NCBI GenBank assembly: GCA_902363445.1
Contig: CABJAB010000004.1
Span: forward strand, 62,001 to 126,000
From: Lachnospiraceae bacterium
GTDB taxonomy: Bacteria > Bacillota > Clostridia > Lachnospirales > Lachnospiraceae
DNA length: 64,000 nt
Direction: 5' to 3'
This document shows, one piece after another, positions 34,168-41,952 of this stretch. The translations under genes and the position numbers were made by a program. The notes under the pieces are model-generated. The model saw only the letters and a program-made list of their open reading frames with translations. It searched no databases and was not told the DNA's origin. Every line of letters begins with the position of its first letter. Position 1 is the stretch's first letter.

Positions 34168-34892
34168 ATACAAAACACTTTTTGTAATCATTCTTAGTAA
34201 GTTCCGGCCAAGCCCCAGTTTGACACCGGCAGAAGTTCCTGGCCGTCACGATTTCGGTTCGCTGGCGATGCAGGGGCCGCTTTATCCCCGCTCTGGAAGT
34301 ACCGCTCACATGTCGGCAGGAAATCTTTATGATTTCCCGTCTCCCGTTCGCTCAGAAACGGAATCGGATTTTCCGTTTCTGCCTCCCTCCGCCTGAGGAA
34401 CACCGGCCGCTGCCCTGCGGCGCTCACCTTTAGGCCACCCCGGAATCTTCCTGCCGGTATCCTGCCCGCCGCACCTTTTCGGATAATCTCGGTTCCCTTG
34501 ATTCCAGAAAAGGATCGGATATCCACACGGCCCGCGCGCGTACCGCAGCGGGCTACGATAGACCGCCCAAATAACTTTCAAGGCGAACAAAAGCTTGTTT
34601 CGGTGCGGAAAGAAAGAGCGAGAGGAACGATCCAATTCCATCGTAAGGCGAGCGCCGCAAAGGCGTTAGCAGAATCTTCCCGGCCGCAGGGAGGCAAAAA
34701 TCGCATATCATGCGGATTTTTGTTGGAATCTGACATGGAAAAATATCGATTTATCCATGCCAGTTGGAAAGGACCGACTGGAGGCCGCAAAGATTCTGGT
34801 TACGGCTGCCAGCGAGACGCCTGGATGGAATCGGATTTCCTCTTGCTTTGTAAACCAGATTGAGAAAACTTGTTTGAAAGGTACTTAAAGGT
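34168..34892 (-). repeat. long structured interspersed repeat, copy LR-C (longest form)
   Basis: Third LR copy, co-oriented with the thi operon between thiH and thiE. The 3' module (34168-34530) aligns without gaps to copies A and B and keeps CAGAAACGGAA / TTCCGTTTCTG. The 5' module is about 180 bases longer than in copy A. Its basal stem pairs GAGGAAATCCGATTCCATC with GATGGAATTGGATCGTTCCT. Inside it are extra hairpins, for example AAAAATC-GCAT pairing across ATGCGATTTTT near 34696-34721 and a CATGGA / TCCATG pair near 34734-34758. It is flanked on both sides by SR copies in the same direction. Confidence 0.85.
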
Positions 34893-34954
34893 ATACCTTG
34901 CCGCACGAAGTGCGCCCGCCCGTAGGGCATGTATTAAGGGGTGCCCTTGGGTAT
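34893..34954 (+). repeat. short hairpin repeat SR-C1
   Basis: A full-length copy: ATACCTTGCCGCACGAAGTG, then a GCCC-GTA-GGGC hairpin and AAGGG-GTG-CCCTT, ending GGGTAT. It lies between the 5' border of LR-C and the thiH stop codon (10 bases away). Confidence 0.8.
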
Positions 34955-34964
34955 ACCCTGTAAA

Positions 34965-36215
34965 TCAAAGGTATACATAATCATTCATCACCGGCTCCAG
35001 CCCCTGTTCCCGGATCGCTGAGCATACCTCTTCCACATTTCTGATATCCGCGATCTCAAACTGGTCATCTCCCTGTTCCTCTTCCTCCCCATGGCTGCCT
35101 ACGCCAGTGCTGACTCCTGCCGAAATCTTTGTCGCCGCTAAGCCTATCACATGGTCACGGAAGCCTGCCCGTTCTCTGGTGGAGATTGTCATGCCCGCGT
35201 AAGGCATGAACAGGCGGTACGCACACATCACCTGCAGAAGCTGCGGCTCGTGGACATCCTTCGGATTGATCCTATCGTTGTTGATGATAGGCCGAAGTCT
35301 GGGACAGGAGAAGGAGATTTCCGCGTGGGGATATTTTCTCTGGAGCAGCCATGCATGAATGCCGGTAGCGAAGGCGTCCTTTCTGAAATCATCCAGGCCG
35401 AGAAGCGCCGCAAAAGCTACTCCCCGCATTCCTCCCTTCAGCGCCCGCTCCTGGGCATTGATCCGATATGGAAATACCCGTTTATGTCCGGAAATATGCA
35501 AAGTCTCATATTTATCGGAATTATATGTTTCCTGGAACACAGTCACATAATCCACGCCGCATTCGTGGAGATAAGCGTATTCATCGGAATTCATCGGATA
35601 TACCTCGATCCCGACCATCTTAAAATACTTTTTAGCCAGCCGGCATGCTTCCCCGATATAACGGACATCGGACATATGACGGCTCTCCCCTGTCAGGATC
35701 AGGATCTCCTCCAATCCCGTTTCTGCGATCGCCTTGAGCTCCTTTTCTATGCCGGCCTCGTCCAGCTTCGCCCTGCGAATTTTATTATGGCAGTTGAAAC
35801 CACAGTAAATACAGAAATTTTCGCAATAATTGGCTATGTAAAGAGGAGTAAACAAATATACGGAGCTTCCAAAATGCTTTCTGGTTTCTGCCTGAGCTTT
35901 GACCGCCATCTGTTCCAGGAAAGAGCCGGCCGCCGGGGATAGAAGCGCCCCGAAATCCTCAGGGCTCAGATTATCCTTCTCCAGCGCCCACTTCACATCC
36001 TGCTCTGTATAGGAATCATAATCATAAGCGTTCATCCTGCTTATGACCTCATCCATCACCCCCGGAGAGATCTGCTCCATGCCTTCCATATATTCCATAT
36101 GATTCGTCCGTTCCATATTCAGATAACGCTCCAATTTATCCTCCGGAATAAATTGATTGTTTTCCTCCGCGTTATCCTGAGCCGTGCCGGCCACCTTTTC
36201 TGCTTCTTTCTCCAT
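34965..36215 (-). CDS. thiH: 2-iminoacetate synthase ThiH
   Basis: A radical SAM enzyme that cleaves tyrosine to dehydroglycine (2-iminoacetate) and p-cresol for thiazole synthesis under anaerobic conditions. The [4Fe-4S] motif CENFCIYC (CxxxCxxC) lies near residue 136 and the SAM-binding region ILILTGESR near 173. The biotin/thiamin-synthase-associated C-terminal domain (PRLRPIINN, then STRERAGFRD) is complete. The 416-residue length is slightly above average owing to an acidic N-terminal tail. The ATG has GGGAGG ten bases upstream. It is the fourth gene of thiSFGH. Confidence 0.95.
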   Translation of the reverse strand: MEKEAEKVAGTAQDNAEENNQFIPEDKLERYLNMERTNHMEYMEGMEQISPGVMDEVISRMNAYDYDSYTEQDVKWALEKDNLSPEDFGALLSPAAGSFLEQMAVKAQAETRKHFGSSVYLFTPLYIANYCENFCIYCGFNCHNKIRRAKLDEAGIEKELKAIAETGLEEILILTGESRHMSDVRYIGEACRLAKKYFKMVGIEVYPMNSDEYAYLHECGVDYVTVFQETYNSDKYETLHISGHKRVFPYRINAQERALKGGMRGVAFAALLGLDDFRKDAFATGIHAWLLQRKYPHAEISFSCPRLRPIINNDRINPKDVHEPQLLQVMCAYRLFMPYAGMTISTRERAGFRDHVIGLAATKISAGVSTGVGSHGEEEEQGDDQFEIADIRNVEEVCSAIREQGLEPVMNDYVYL

Positions 36216-36235
36216 GTTTCTTCAGCCTCCCGTCT

Positions 36236-37003
36236 TCAGTCTCTCAAAAATCCGGTAAGAGGCGAGGAGGCGGCTCCGCCCCTTCCCAGGATTCTGCCCG
36301 GTCCCGCCAAATACGCTTCTCTGCCTGCCTCAATGGCCTTCTTAAAGGCTCCTGCCATGATCTTTATGTCTCCGGCCGTCGCCACCGCCGTATTCGCCAT
36401 GACTGCGGCTACTCCCATCTCCATCGCTTCACATGCCTGGGAAGGACGTCCGATTCCTGCGTCCACGATAATAGGAAGCTCTATCTCATCCACGAGTATT
36501 TGGATAAAATCCTTCGTACAAAGTCCCTTATTGGAACCGATCGGCGCGGCCAAGGGCATGATGGAAGCGGCTCCGGCGTCCTTAAGCGCTCTCGCTGCAT
36601 TCAGATCCGGATACATATAAGGCATCACGACAAAGCCTTCCGCCGCCAGAATTTCCGTCGCTTTGATCGTCTCTTGATTATCGGGGAGCAGATATTTGGA
36701 ATCGTGGATCACCTCGATCTTTATAAAATCTCCGCACCCCAATTCTCTGGCCAGGCGGGCGATCCGGACAGCCTCCTCCGCGTTCCTCGCTCCGGAAGTA
36801 TTTGGCAGAAGCGTCACCCCTTTCGGAATATAATTCAGTATACTGGCGGTCTCGCTGTTCGCCCGGCGGACAGCCAATGTGATAATCTCCGCCCCGGCAC
36901 ACTCCACAGCCGCTTTAACCAAATCCAGATTATATTTTCCGGAACCCAGGATAAACCTGGACGAAAACTCATGCCCGCCAATTATTAATTTGTCCTCTTT
37001 CAT
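36236..37003 (-). CDS. thiG: thiazole synthase ThiG
   Basis: A 255-residue TIM barrel that builds the thiazole ring from deoxyxylulose 5-phosphate, dehydroglycine and ThiS thiocarboxylate. Diagnostic parts are [16 protein letters not shown] at the N-terminus, [29 protein letters not shown] and [20 protein letters not shown]. The start follows AAAGGAGAGAAAC. It is complete and in the usual order after thiF. Its substrate deoxyxylulose 5-phosphate could come from dxs at 47204-49072 in this window. Confidence 0.96.
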   Translation of the reverse strand: MKEDKLIIGGHEFSSRFILGSGKYNLDLVKAAVECAGAEIITLAVRRANSETASILNYIPKGVTLLPNTSGARNAEEAVRIARLARELGCGDFIKIEVIHDSKYLLPDNQETIKATEILAAEGFVVMPYMYPDLNAARALKDAGAASIMPLAAPIGSNKGLCTKDFIQILVDEIELPIIVDAGIGRPSQACEAMEMGVAAVMANTAVATAGDIKIMAGAFKKAIEAGREAYLAGPGRILGRGGAASSPLTGFLRD

Positions 37004-37046
37004 GTTTCTCTCCTTTTCCTGCTGTACTATATATCGTCTTTATCGT

Positions 37047-37703
37047 TTACGGCATCTGTTCCCCGAGAATCAGACGGACCGCCATATTCGCCTGCTGGCC
37101 CGCGCAGATGTTCACCCTGGGAGCCATAAGTCCGATTCCGTCCGCAATATCCGTCTTTCCGTCTCCGCACAGATACAGGCGTCTCATTACCTTTTTTGCC
37201 CGAATTTCATTTCCACTTCCGTAACCTGCCATGCCGGATCCAGATATCACCACCGTGTCCGGACACTTCTCTAACAGTGTATTTACAAGCATGGCCTTCT
37301 CTTCCGGACGGTCAAAGGCCTCACAGACGATCGGGCATGCATCAAATAATATTCCGGCATTTTTTCTGTCCACGCGCACCGTATGGATCTTTACATCCAG
37401 ATAAGGGTTGATGCCTTTTATGATCTGAGAAAGAGCCTCCGTTTTTTCCATGCCCAAGTGTGATATCCCATAGGCCTGCCGGTTCAAATTGCTCACATCC
37501 ACACGGTCGAAATCCACTAAGCGAAGATGTCCCACGAAACTCCTTGCCAGCATAACGGCAATATGGGAACCGAGACCGCCGAGACCGGCGATGCCGACTG
37601 TGGCCTCCCTGAGCCTGTTCCTCACATTTTCAGGAAACCGGCTGTCCACGGCCGCCGCGATTTCTTCTCTCGTCAGCTTTTCTTCTTCTTCTGCATCGTC
37701 CAT
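37047..37703 (-). CDS. thiF: ThiS adenylyltransferase ThiF
   Basis: A 218-residue E1-like enzyme that adenylates the C-terminal glycine of ThiS. The nucleotide-binding GIAGLGGLGSH lies near residue 37, LVDFDRVDVSNLNRQ near 63, and the MGYG-type loop (GSGMAGYGSGNEI) near 155. The zinc-binding CxxC pairs of long E1 proteins are absent, as in other short clostridial ThiF proteins. The start at 37703 has GGGAGGAGG eight bases upstream; a TTG at 37727 is disfavoured. Confidence 0.93.
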   Translation of the reverse strand: MDDAEEEEKLTREEIAAAVDSRFPENVRNRLREATVGIAGLGGLGSHIAVMLARSFVGHLRLVDFDRVDVSNLNRQAYGISHLGMEKTEALSQIIKGINPYLDVKIHTVRVDRKNAGILFDACPIVCEAFDRPEEKAMLVNTLLEKCPDTVVISGSGMAGYGSGNEIRAKKVMRRLYLCGDGKTDIADGIGLMAPRVNICAGQQANMAVRLILGEQMP

Positions 37704-37769
37704 GTACGGGACCTCCTCCCTTTCCAATATCTCATTTGTGATTTTTAAACTCCATCACTCACACTTTTT

Positions 37770-37967
37770 TCAGCCCCCGCCCACAAAACTGACTATCTCC
37801 ACCTCATCGTTGTCTCTCAGGACCGTATCGTCATACTCCGATTTAGGTACGATCTTCCCATTCCGTTCCACTGCCACCATTTCCCGTTTATAGCCAGATT
37901 CAGAAAGGTAGGCCGAAAGAGACTTCCCTTCTGCGTGGTCCATAGGCTCGCCGTTTATCTTGATCAC
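37770..37967 (-). CDS. thiS: sulfur carrier protein ThiS
   Basis: A 65-residue ubiquitin-fold protein ending in VGGG, the tail that is adenylated by ThiF and converted to a thiocarboxylate. The N-terminal IKINGEPMD and the DEVEIVSFVGGG end are diagnostic. A GTG start is used with GGAGG eight bases upstream. It is the first gene of the thi operon and directly follows a hairpin terminator in the leader. Confidence 0.95.
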   Translation of the reverse strand: MIKINGEPMDHAEGKSLSAYLSESGYKREMVAVERNGKIVPKSEYDDTVLRDNDEVEIVSFVGGG

Positions 37968-37987
37968 ACCATATTCCTCCTATAGAA

Positions 37988-38041
37988 TAAAAAAATAGAC
38001 GCACGAAAGACTACACCCGTGGTGGTGTACCCCTTCGTGCG
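37988..38041 (-). promoter_or_regulatory. hairpin attenuator in the thiS leader
   Basis: On the minus strand CGCACGAA pairs with TTCGTGCG. An internal loop follows and then an inner stem TACACC / GGTGTA, with the U tract CTATTTTTTT directly before the thiS ribosome binding site. It should stop most transcripts unless something prevents folding. The leader before it is only about 25 bases, and I see no TPP riboswitch core (CUGAGA) anywhere. It may be the published 'thiS motif' orphan RNA; I recall that name but cannot compare alignments. Confidence 0.7.
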
Positions 38042-38069
38042 CCCGCCCTGCGTTCACACTCTATGAATG

Positions 38070-38097
38070 ATTATACTGATTTTTTGGTATCTGTCAA
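38070..38097 (-). promoter_or_regulatory. consensus promoter of the thi operon
   Basis: On the minus strand a perfect TTGACA (38092-38097), a 16-base spacer and a perfect TATAAT (38070-38075). Transcription should begin near 38063, giving a leader of about 95 bases. Confidence 0.85.
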
Positions 38098-38121
38098 GTC
38101 TCTCATCCGATACCGGTTTTC

Positions 38122-38640
38122 CTATTCTTCTCTGACCAGTACCGCTGCTTTATTGATCCTCTCCCGGATGAACTTTTCCACTTTGTCCGGTGTGAGATGC
38201 AGAGGAATACTGATCTCTCCATACAGATTATCTTCCGCCAGCTTCATATACTTTTCATCTATATAAGTGATCTTTTTTCCTTCCAGCCGCCTGCTCTTTT
38301 TTCGCAGATAAATAGTCTTGATAATCTTTACCCATTCTCTGCATTCATATCTCCTGGCAACCTCTCTGTATTCTTCTTCCCTCTTCTTTTCATTGGAAAT
38401 CCATATCGTCTCTATGGAAGGAATTTCGTCAAGCAGCGCTTCCACCTCTTCCGCTGATGATATCCTCCTCAACACCAGCTTGTCGCTGTCCACCGGGACA
38501 AAAATCCGGCTGCCTTTGGAATAAACCGGCTCCAGCTGATAATACAGAACGTCTTTTTTCAGCTCCGGCATTTCGGCAATGCCCAATACCTTGCACACTC
38601 CATTATGGTCACAGACAATACATTCTCCCACTTGAAACAT
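38122..38640 (-). CDS. CarD-family transcriptional regulator
   Basis: A 172-residue protein. The N-terminal 60 residues form a CarD/TRCF RNA-polymerase-interacting Tudor-like domain (FQVGECIVCDHNGVCKVLGI, then YYQLEPVYSKGSRIFVPVDS). The C-terminal helical domain carries basic residues (RKKSRRLEGKKITYIDEKYM) and could contact DNA. Members adjust promoter opening by RNA polymerase. The start at 38640 has GGGAGG six bases upstream. Single gene with its own extended -10 promoter; it reads in the same direction as the thi operon, whose promoter lies 25 bases beyond its stop. Confidence 0.9.
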   Translation of the reverse strand: MFQVGECIVCDHNGVCKVLGIAEMPELKKDVLYYQLEPVYSKGSRIFVPVDSDKLVLRRISSAEEVEALLDEIPSIETIWISNEKKREEEYREVARRYECREWVKIIKTIYLRKKSRRLEGKKITYIDEKYMKLAEDNLYGEISIPLHLTPDKVEKFIRERINKAAVLVREE

Positions 38641-38683
38641 TCGACAGCCTCCCTTTCCAAGAATTTCCAACTGATTTAATATT

Positions 38684-38689
38684 ATTATA
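38684..38689 (-). promoter_or_regulatory. extended -10 promoter of the CarD-family gene
   Basis: TGG-TATAAT on the minus strand, 44 bases upstream of the start codon; there is no clear -35. Confidence 0.6.
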
Positions 38690-38801
38690 CCACCAGATGA
38701 CATTCTTCGTAAGGGAAATCAAAAAAATACAGAGAATTTTGTGAAATATGCAGACATTGCCACGACCGACTGTTGTGCAAAATTCTGGTAGCTTTGCAGG
38801 C

Positions 38802-39371
38802 CTATACGTGTACTGCCCGCAGCACCGCCTGCTTCACCCTGCCGTACATTTCACTGACCCCGCAGAATTTATCCGCGTAGACGATCACTATACCCTCCCG
38901 GCTTTTTGGCGGCACCGGGGTCAGAGGCCACATATGTCTCAATATGATGTTCTGCTCATGGGGAGTGATATCAAAATACTTTTTCGCGTTTTCCATCGCC
39001 ACCCTGGGATGGGTAAAGCCATGGATATGGTTTTTTTCCGTGTGCCAGTCATAGAGGAACAGGTCGTGAAGAAGGCCTGCCCTGGCCGCCGCTACATAAT
39101 CCCAGGAATATCTCCTGCAGATGCGGTAACTCAAATAAGAAACCTGGATACAGTGTGCCTTTGTCGTAGTATTCCCATGCTGAATATACCGGTCCATGGA
39201 CTGAAATACCGGAGAGGCCATGATATCCGACACACATTCCATGTAGTCATCATCCCACTCGTACGCTTCCTTTTCCAGCCATGAAGTATCTTGCACCCAC
39301 TCTCTGGCAAGCTCCTTGTCTTCTCCCCGGAGCACAAAAGACTGGGGATTTTCTGATTTTTTATAAGACAC
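38802..39371 (-). CDS. HD-domain protein (putative phosphohydrolase)
   Basis: A 189-residue protein with an HD-type metal site: His in TTKAHCIQVSYL, the pair HD in AGLLHDLFLYDW, and later His residues in HGFTHPRVAMEN and LRHMWPLTP. HD proteins hydrolyse phosphate esters, often of nucleotides; the substrate is not visible. The GTG at 39371 has GAGGAG seven bases upstream and overlaps the end of glgA by 11 bases, indicating translational coupling. An ATG at 39386 and a longer frame to 39560 lie inside glgA without a ribosome binding site. Confidence 0.85.
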   Translation of the reverse strand: MSYKKSENPQSFVLRGEDKELAREWVQDTSWLEKEAYEWDDDYMECVSDIMASPVFQSMDRYIQHGNTTTKAHCIQVSYLSYRICRRYSWDYVAAARAGLLHDLFLYDWHTEKNHIHGFTHPRVAMENAKKYFDITPHEQNIILRHMWPLTPVPPKSREGIVIVYADKFCGVSEMYGRVKQAVLRAVHV

Positions 39372-40797
39372 TGTATAACTCCTCATATTTTTTGGCGGAA
39401 CTGGTCCAGGAAAAATCTTTCGCCATCCCTCTGTCAATGATCTTATTCCATTCTCTTTTTTTATTATAATAAGTGTTTTTCGCGTACATGATACTGCCCA
39501 GCATCTCGTGGGCATTATAATTCGCAAAGGAAAAGCCCGTGCCGGTGCTGTCATATTCATTGTAGGGCTCCACCGTATCCTTGAGCCCGCCAGTCTCCCT
39601 GACGATGGGCACCGTTCCGTAGCGCAGGCTGATGATCTGGCTCAGGCCGCATGGTTCAAATAAACTCGGCATCAAAAAAGCGTCACATGCCGCATATACC
39701 TTATGGGACATCGTCTCCGAATAATAAATATTTGCGGATACGCTGTCATGATATTTCCAGTCATAATGGCGGAACATATTCTCATATTTCTCATCGCCGG
39801 TCCCCAGGATGACAAACTGCAGATCTTCCGTACAGATTTGATCCATCACGGCCTGTACCAGGTCCAGACCTTTCTGGTCCGTAAGTCTGGAAACAATGCC
39901 GATCATAAACTTTTTCGGGTTCACTTCCATGCCCAGCTCCCGCTGGAGTCCTGTCTTATTCTTTCCTTTTTCCTTGCGGAATGTCCTCGCGTCATAATTC
40001 TGATAGATGAGAGAATCCGCTGCCGGATCGTATTCTTCGTAATCAATTCCGTTCAGGATACCCCACAGATCATGGGAACGCGCCCGCATCAGCCCATCCA
40101 AGCCTTCACCATAAAAAGGCATCTTCACTTCCTGTGCATAGGTGTTGCTGACCGTCGTGACCTTGTCGGCATAGACAATGCCGCCCTTCAGCATGTTGCC
40201 GTTGCTGTAGGATTCCAGCTTATCCGGCGTAAAATAATAGTCAGAAAGCTCTGAAATCCGCTGTATCACATCCACGCTCCACACTCCCTGGAATTTCAGG
40301 TTATGAATGGTCATCACAGACTTAATATCTCTGTAAAATGGATTGGCGCGGAATTTATCCTTCAGGTGTACCGGTATCAGACCGGTCTGCCAGTCGTGAC
40401 AGTGAATCACATCCGGCTTAAAATCCAGCACAGGAAGTGCCGACAGCACCGCTTTGCTGTAAAAAGCGAATTTCTCCAGATCAAAATACTGATCGGTGTA
40501 AGGCTTGTCACCGCTGAAATACCATTCATTGTCCACGAAATAAAAGATGATTCCCTCATGCTCTATCTTAAAAAGCCCCACATATCTGTCCTGCCACATA
40601 TAGTCCATGTAAAAATTAGTCAAATATTCTGCCTGCTCCTTAAACCGTGCAGGAATGCACTCGTAATAGGGGAGCATCACCCGGACATCATATTTCTCTT
40701 TGTCAAAATATTTGGGCAGAGAGCCTACAACGTCCGCCAAACCGCCCGTTTTGATAAAAGGCACACCTTCCGATGCAACGAATAATATTTTCTTCAC
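39361..40797 (-). CDS. glgA: glycogen synthase GlgA
   Basis: A GT5-family glucosyltransferase that extends alpha-1,4-glucan from ADP-glucose. The ADP-glucose-binding KTGGLADVVGSLPK lies near residue 17. The catalytic-domain blocks HCHDWQTGLIP near 133, GIVSRLTDQKGLDL near 299 and SLFEPCGLSQIISLRYGTVP near 378 with the family ETGGLKDTVEPYN are present. The 478-residue length is normal. A GTG start with GGAGG is used. No other glycogen genes are nearby. Confidence 0.96.
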   Translation of the reverse strand: MKKILFVASEGVPFIKTGGLADVVGSLPKYFDKEKYDVRVMLPYYECIPARFKEQAEYLTNFYMDYMWQDRYVGLFKIEHEGIIFYFVDNEWYFSGDKPYTDQYFDLEKFAFYSKAVLSALPVLDFKPDVIHCHDWQTGLIPVHLKDKFRANPFYRDIKSVMTIHNLKFQGVWSVDVIQRISELSDYYFTPDKLESYSNGNMLKGGIVYADKVTTVSNTYAQEVKMPFYGEGLDGLMRARSHDLWGILNGIDYEEYDPAADSLIYQNYDARTFRKEKGKNKTGLQRELGMEVNPKKFMIGIVSRLTDQKGLDLVQAVMDQICTEDLQFVILGTGDEKYENMFRHYDWKYHDSVSANIYYSETMSHKVYAACDAFLMPSLFEPCGLSQIISLRYGTVPIVRETGGLKDTVEPYNEYDSTGTGFSFANYNAHEMLGSIMYAKNTYYNKKREWNKIIDRGMAKDFSWTSSAKKYEELYSVL

Positions 40798-40918
40798 TCT
40801 GCTACCTCCAGAATATCACTTTCCCCAACAATCAAATCCTGTATTTCATTATACTAGATTCCACAGGATTTTGGAAGCAGTATTTCTGAATTACGCCGAC
40901 ATAAGCCGGCCGGAAATT

Positions 40919-40945
40919 CAAAGACCCTCCTGACAGAGGGCCTTT
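40919..40945 (-). terminator. terminator of spo0A
   Basis: On the minus strand AAAGGCCCTC-TGTCAG-GAGGGTCTTT, a 10-base stem beginning three bases after the spo0A stop codon. Confidence 0.75.
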
Positions 40946-40947
40946 AC

Positions 40948-41742
40948 TCATTTGTTCTTATATTCCAGACGGATCTTATCGGCGATCAGGGCCACAAATT
41001 CGGAATTTGTCGGTTTTCCCTTTCCCGTATTGATGGTGTAGCCGAAAAGAGAATCGATGGTATCCATCTTGCCTCTGTTCCATGCTACTTCGATGGCATG
41101 CCGGATGGCGCGTTCTACTCTGCTGGGCGTCGTCTGATGCATCTTTGCGATCGTGGGATAAAGCATCTTGGTAATGGAATTCAGCATGTCCATGTCGGAG
41201 ACCGACAAAATGATGGCGTCTCTTAAATAACTATATCCTTTGATATGTGCCGGAACCCCGATCTCGTGTATCAGATTTGTCACATCGGTTTCCAGATTTC
41301 TTTCAATGTACTGTTCCTGACTTTCATACGGTACGATCTTCCTGGTCTCCGCGCCTCTGCGGCGTCCCATCCCGATATGCTTCATCCGGTTCAATACCAT
41401 GTCCGAATCAAAGGGTTTCATAATATAATAAGATGCCCCCAGCTGAAAGGCATCTTCCGTAATTCTCTCCTGCCCAATGGCAGTGATCACGATGAATTCC
41501 GGCCTTTTCTTCAGAGACGGGTCTTTACCGACCTTTTCCATTACGGATAAACCGTCGAGCTTCGGCATGATAATGTCGAGCAGCATGATATCCGGTTCTT
41601 TCTCCTTGATCAGTTCATAAGCTTCTTCTCCGTTGTTCGCTTTTCCTATCACTTCAAATTCATCATCACGACTGATGATGTTGTCTAAAAGTTGTAAGAT
41701 TCTTTCGTTGTCGTCAGCAATTGCCACCTGTAGTTTTGCCAT
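40948..41742 (-). CDS. spo0A: sporulation master regulator Spo0A
   Basis: A 264-residue response regulator. The receiver domain (residues 1-120) has the acidic pocket [10 protein letters not shown], the phospho-acceptor Asp in [12 protein letters not shown] and Lys in YYIMKPFD. The Spo0A effector domain (about 150-264) contains the DNA-recognition [20 protein letters not shown] and the sigma-contact end [17 protein letters not shown]. It is activated by phosphorylation and switches on sporulation. It lies in the usual place after spoIVB, with Spo0A boxes in its upstream region. Confidence 0.98.
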   Translation of the reverse strand: MAKLQVAIADDNERILQLLDNIISRDDEFEVIGKANNGEEAYELIKEKEPDIMLLDIIMPKLDGLSVMEKVGKDPSLKKRPEFIVITAIGQERITEDAFQLGASYYIMKPFDSDMVLNRMKHIGMGRRRGAETRKIVPYESQEQYIERNLETDVTNLIHEIGVPAHIKGYSYLRDAIILSVSDMDMLNSITKMLYPTIAKMHQTTPSRVERAIRHAIEVAWNRGKMDTIDSLFGYTINTGKGKPTNSEFVALIADKIRLEYKNK

Positions 41743-41840
41743 TTTTCATCCTCCTTTTCCGTCTGCCCCCGCAGCCTGACAGCAAGTCCTGCTTTCCGTC
41801 GTAATCCTGTTATTTTTTTCCTTTACAGGGGTACTTTCCC

Positions 41841-41870
41841 ATTATAAAAGAGAAGAAGGTAGAATAGCAA
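41841..41870 (-). promoter_or_regulatory. promoter of spo0A
   Basis: On the minus strand TTGCTA (41865-41870), an 18-base spacer and a perfect TATAAT (41841-41846), about 100 bases before the start codon. Confidence 0.6.
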
Positions 41871-41887
41871 CGGAAAAGAGACGCTTT

Positions 41888-41918
41888 AATCGACATATTA
41901 CTGTCGTATTTTGTCGAA
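41888..41918. promoter_or_regulatory. cluster of Spo0A boxes upstream of spo0A
   Basis: A perfect 0A box TGTCGAA (41912-41918), a one-mismatch box TGTCGTA exactly 10 bases before it (41902-41908) and an opposite-strand box TGTCGAT near 41889-41895. The helical spacing and the location just upstream of the -35 suggest autoregulation. Confidence 0.7.
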
Positions 41919-41952
41919 AAAGAGGAACCTTGCAGATCATATTAAAACTTCT

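Noticed and set aside
37988..38100. TPP riboswitch before thiS
   Set aside because: The leader is too short and lacks the CUGAGA and the second conserved aptamer arm.
39372..39560. Long N-terminus of the HD-domain protein
   Set aside because: It overlaps glgA in another frame and has no ribosome binding site; the GTG at 39371 has GAGGAG at good distance.
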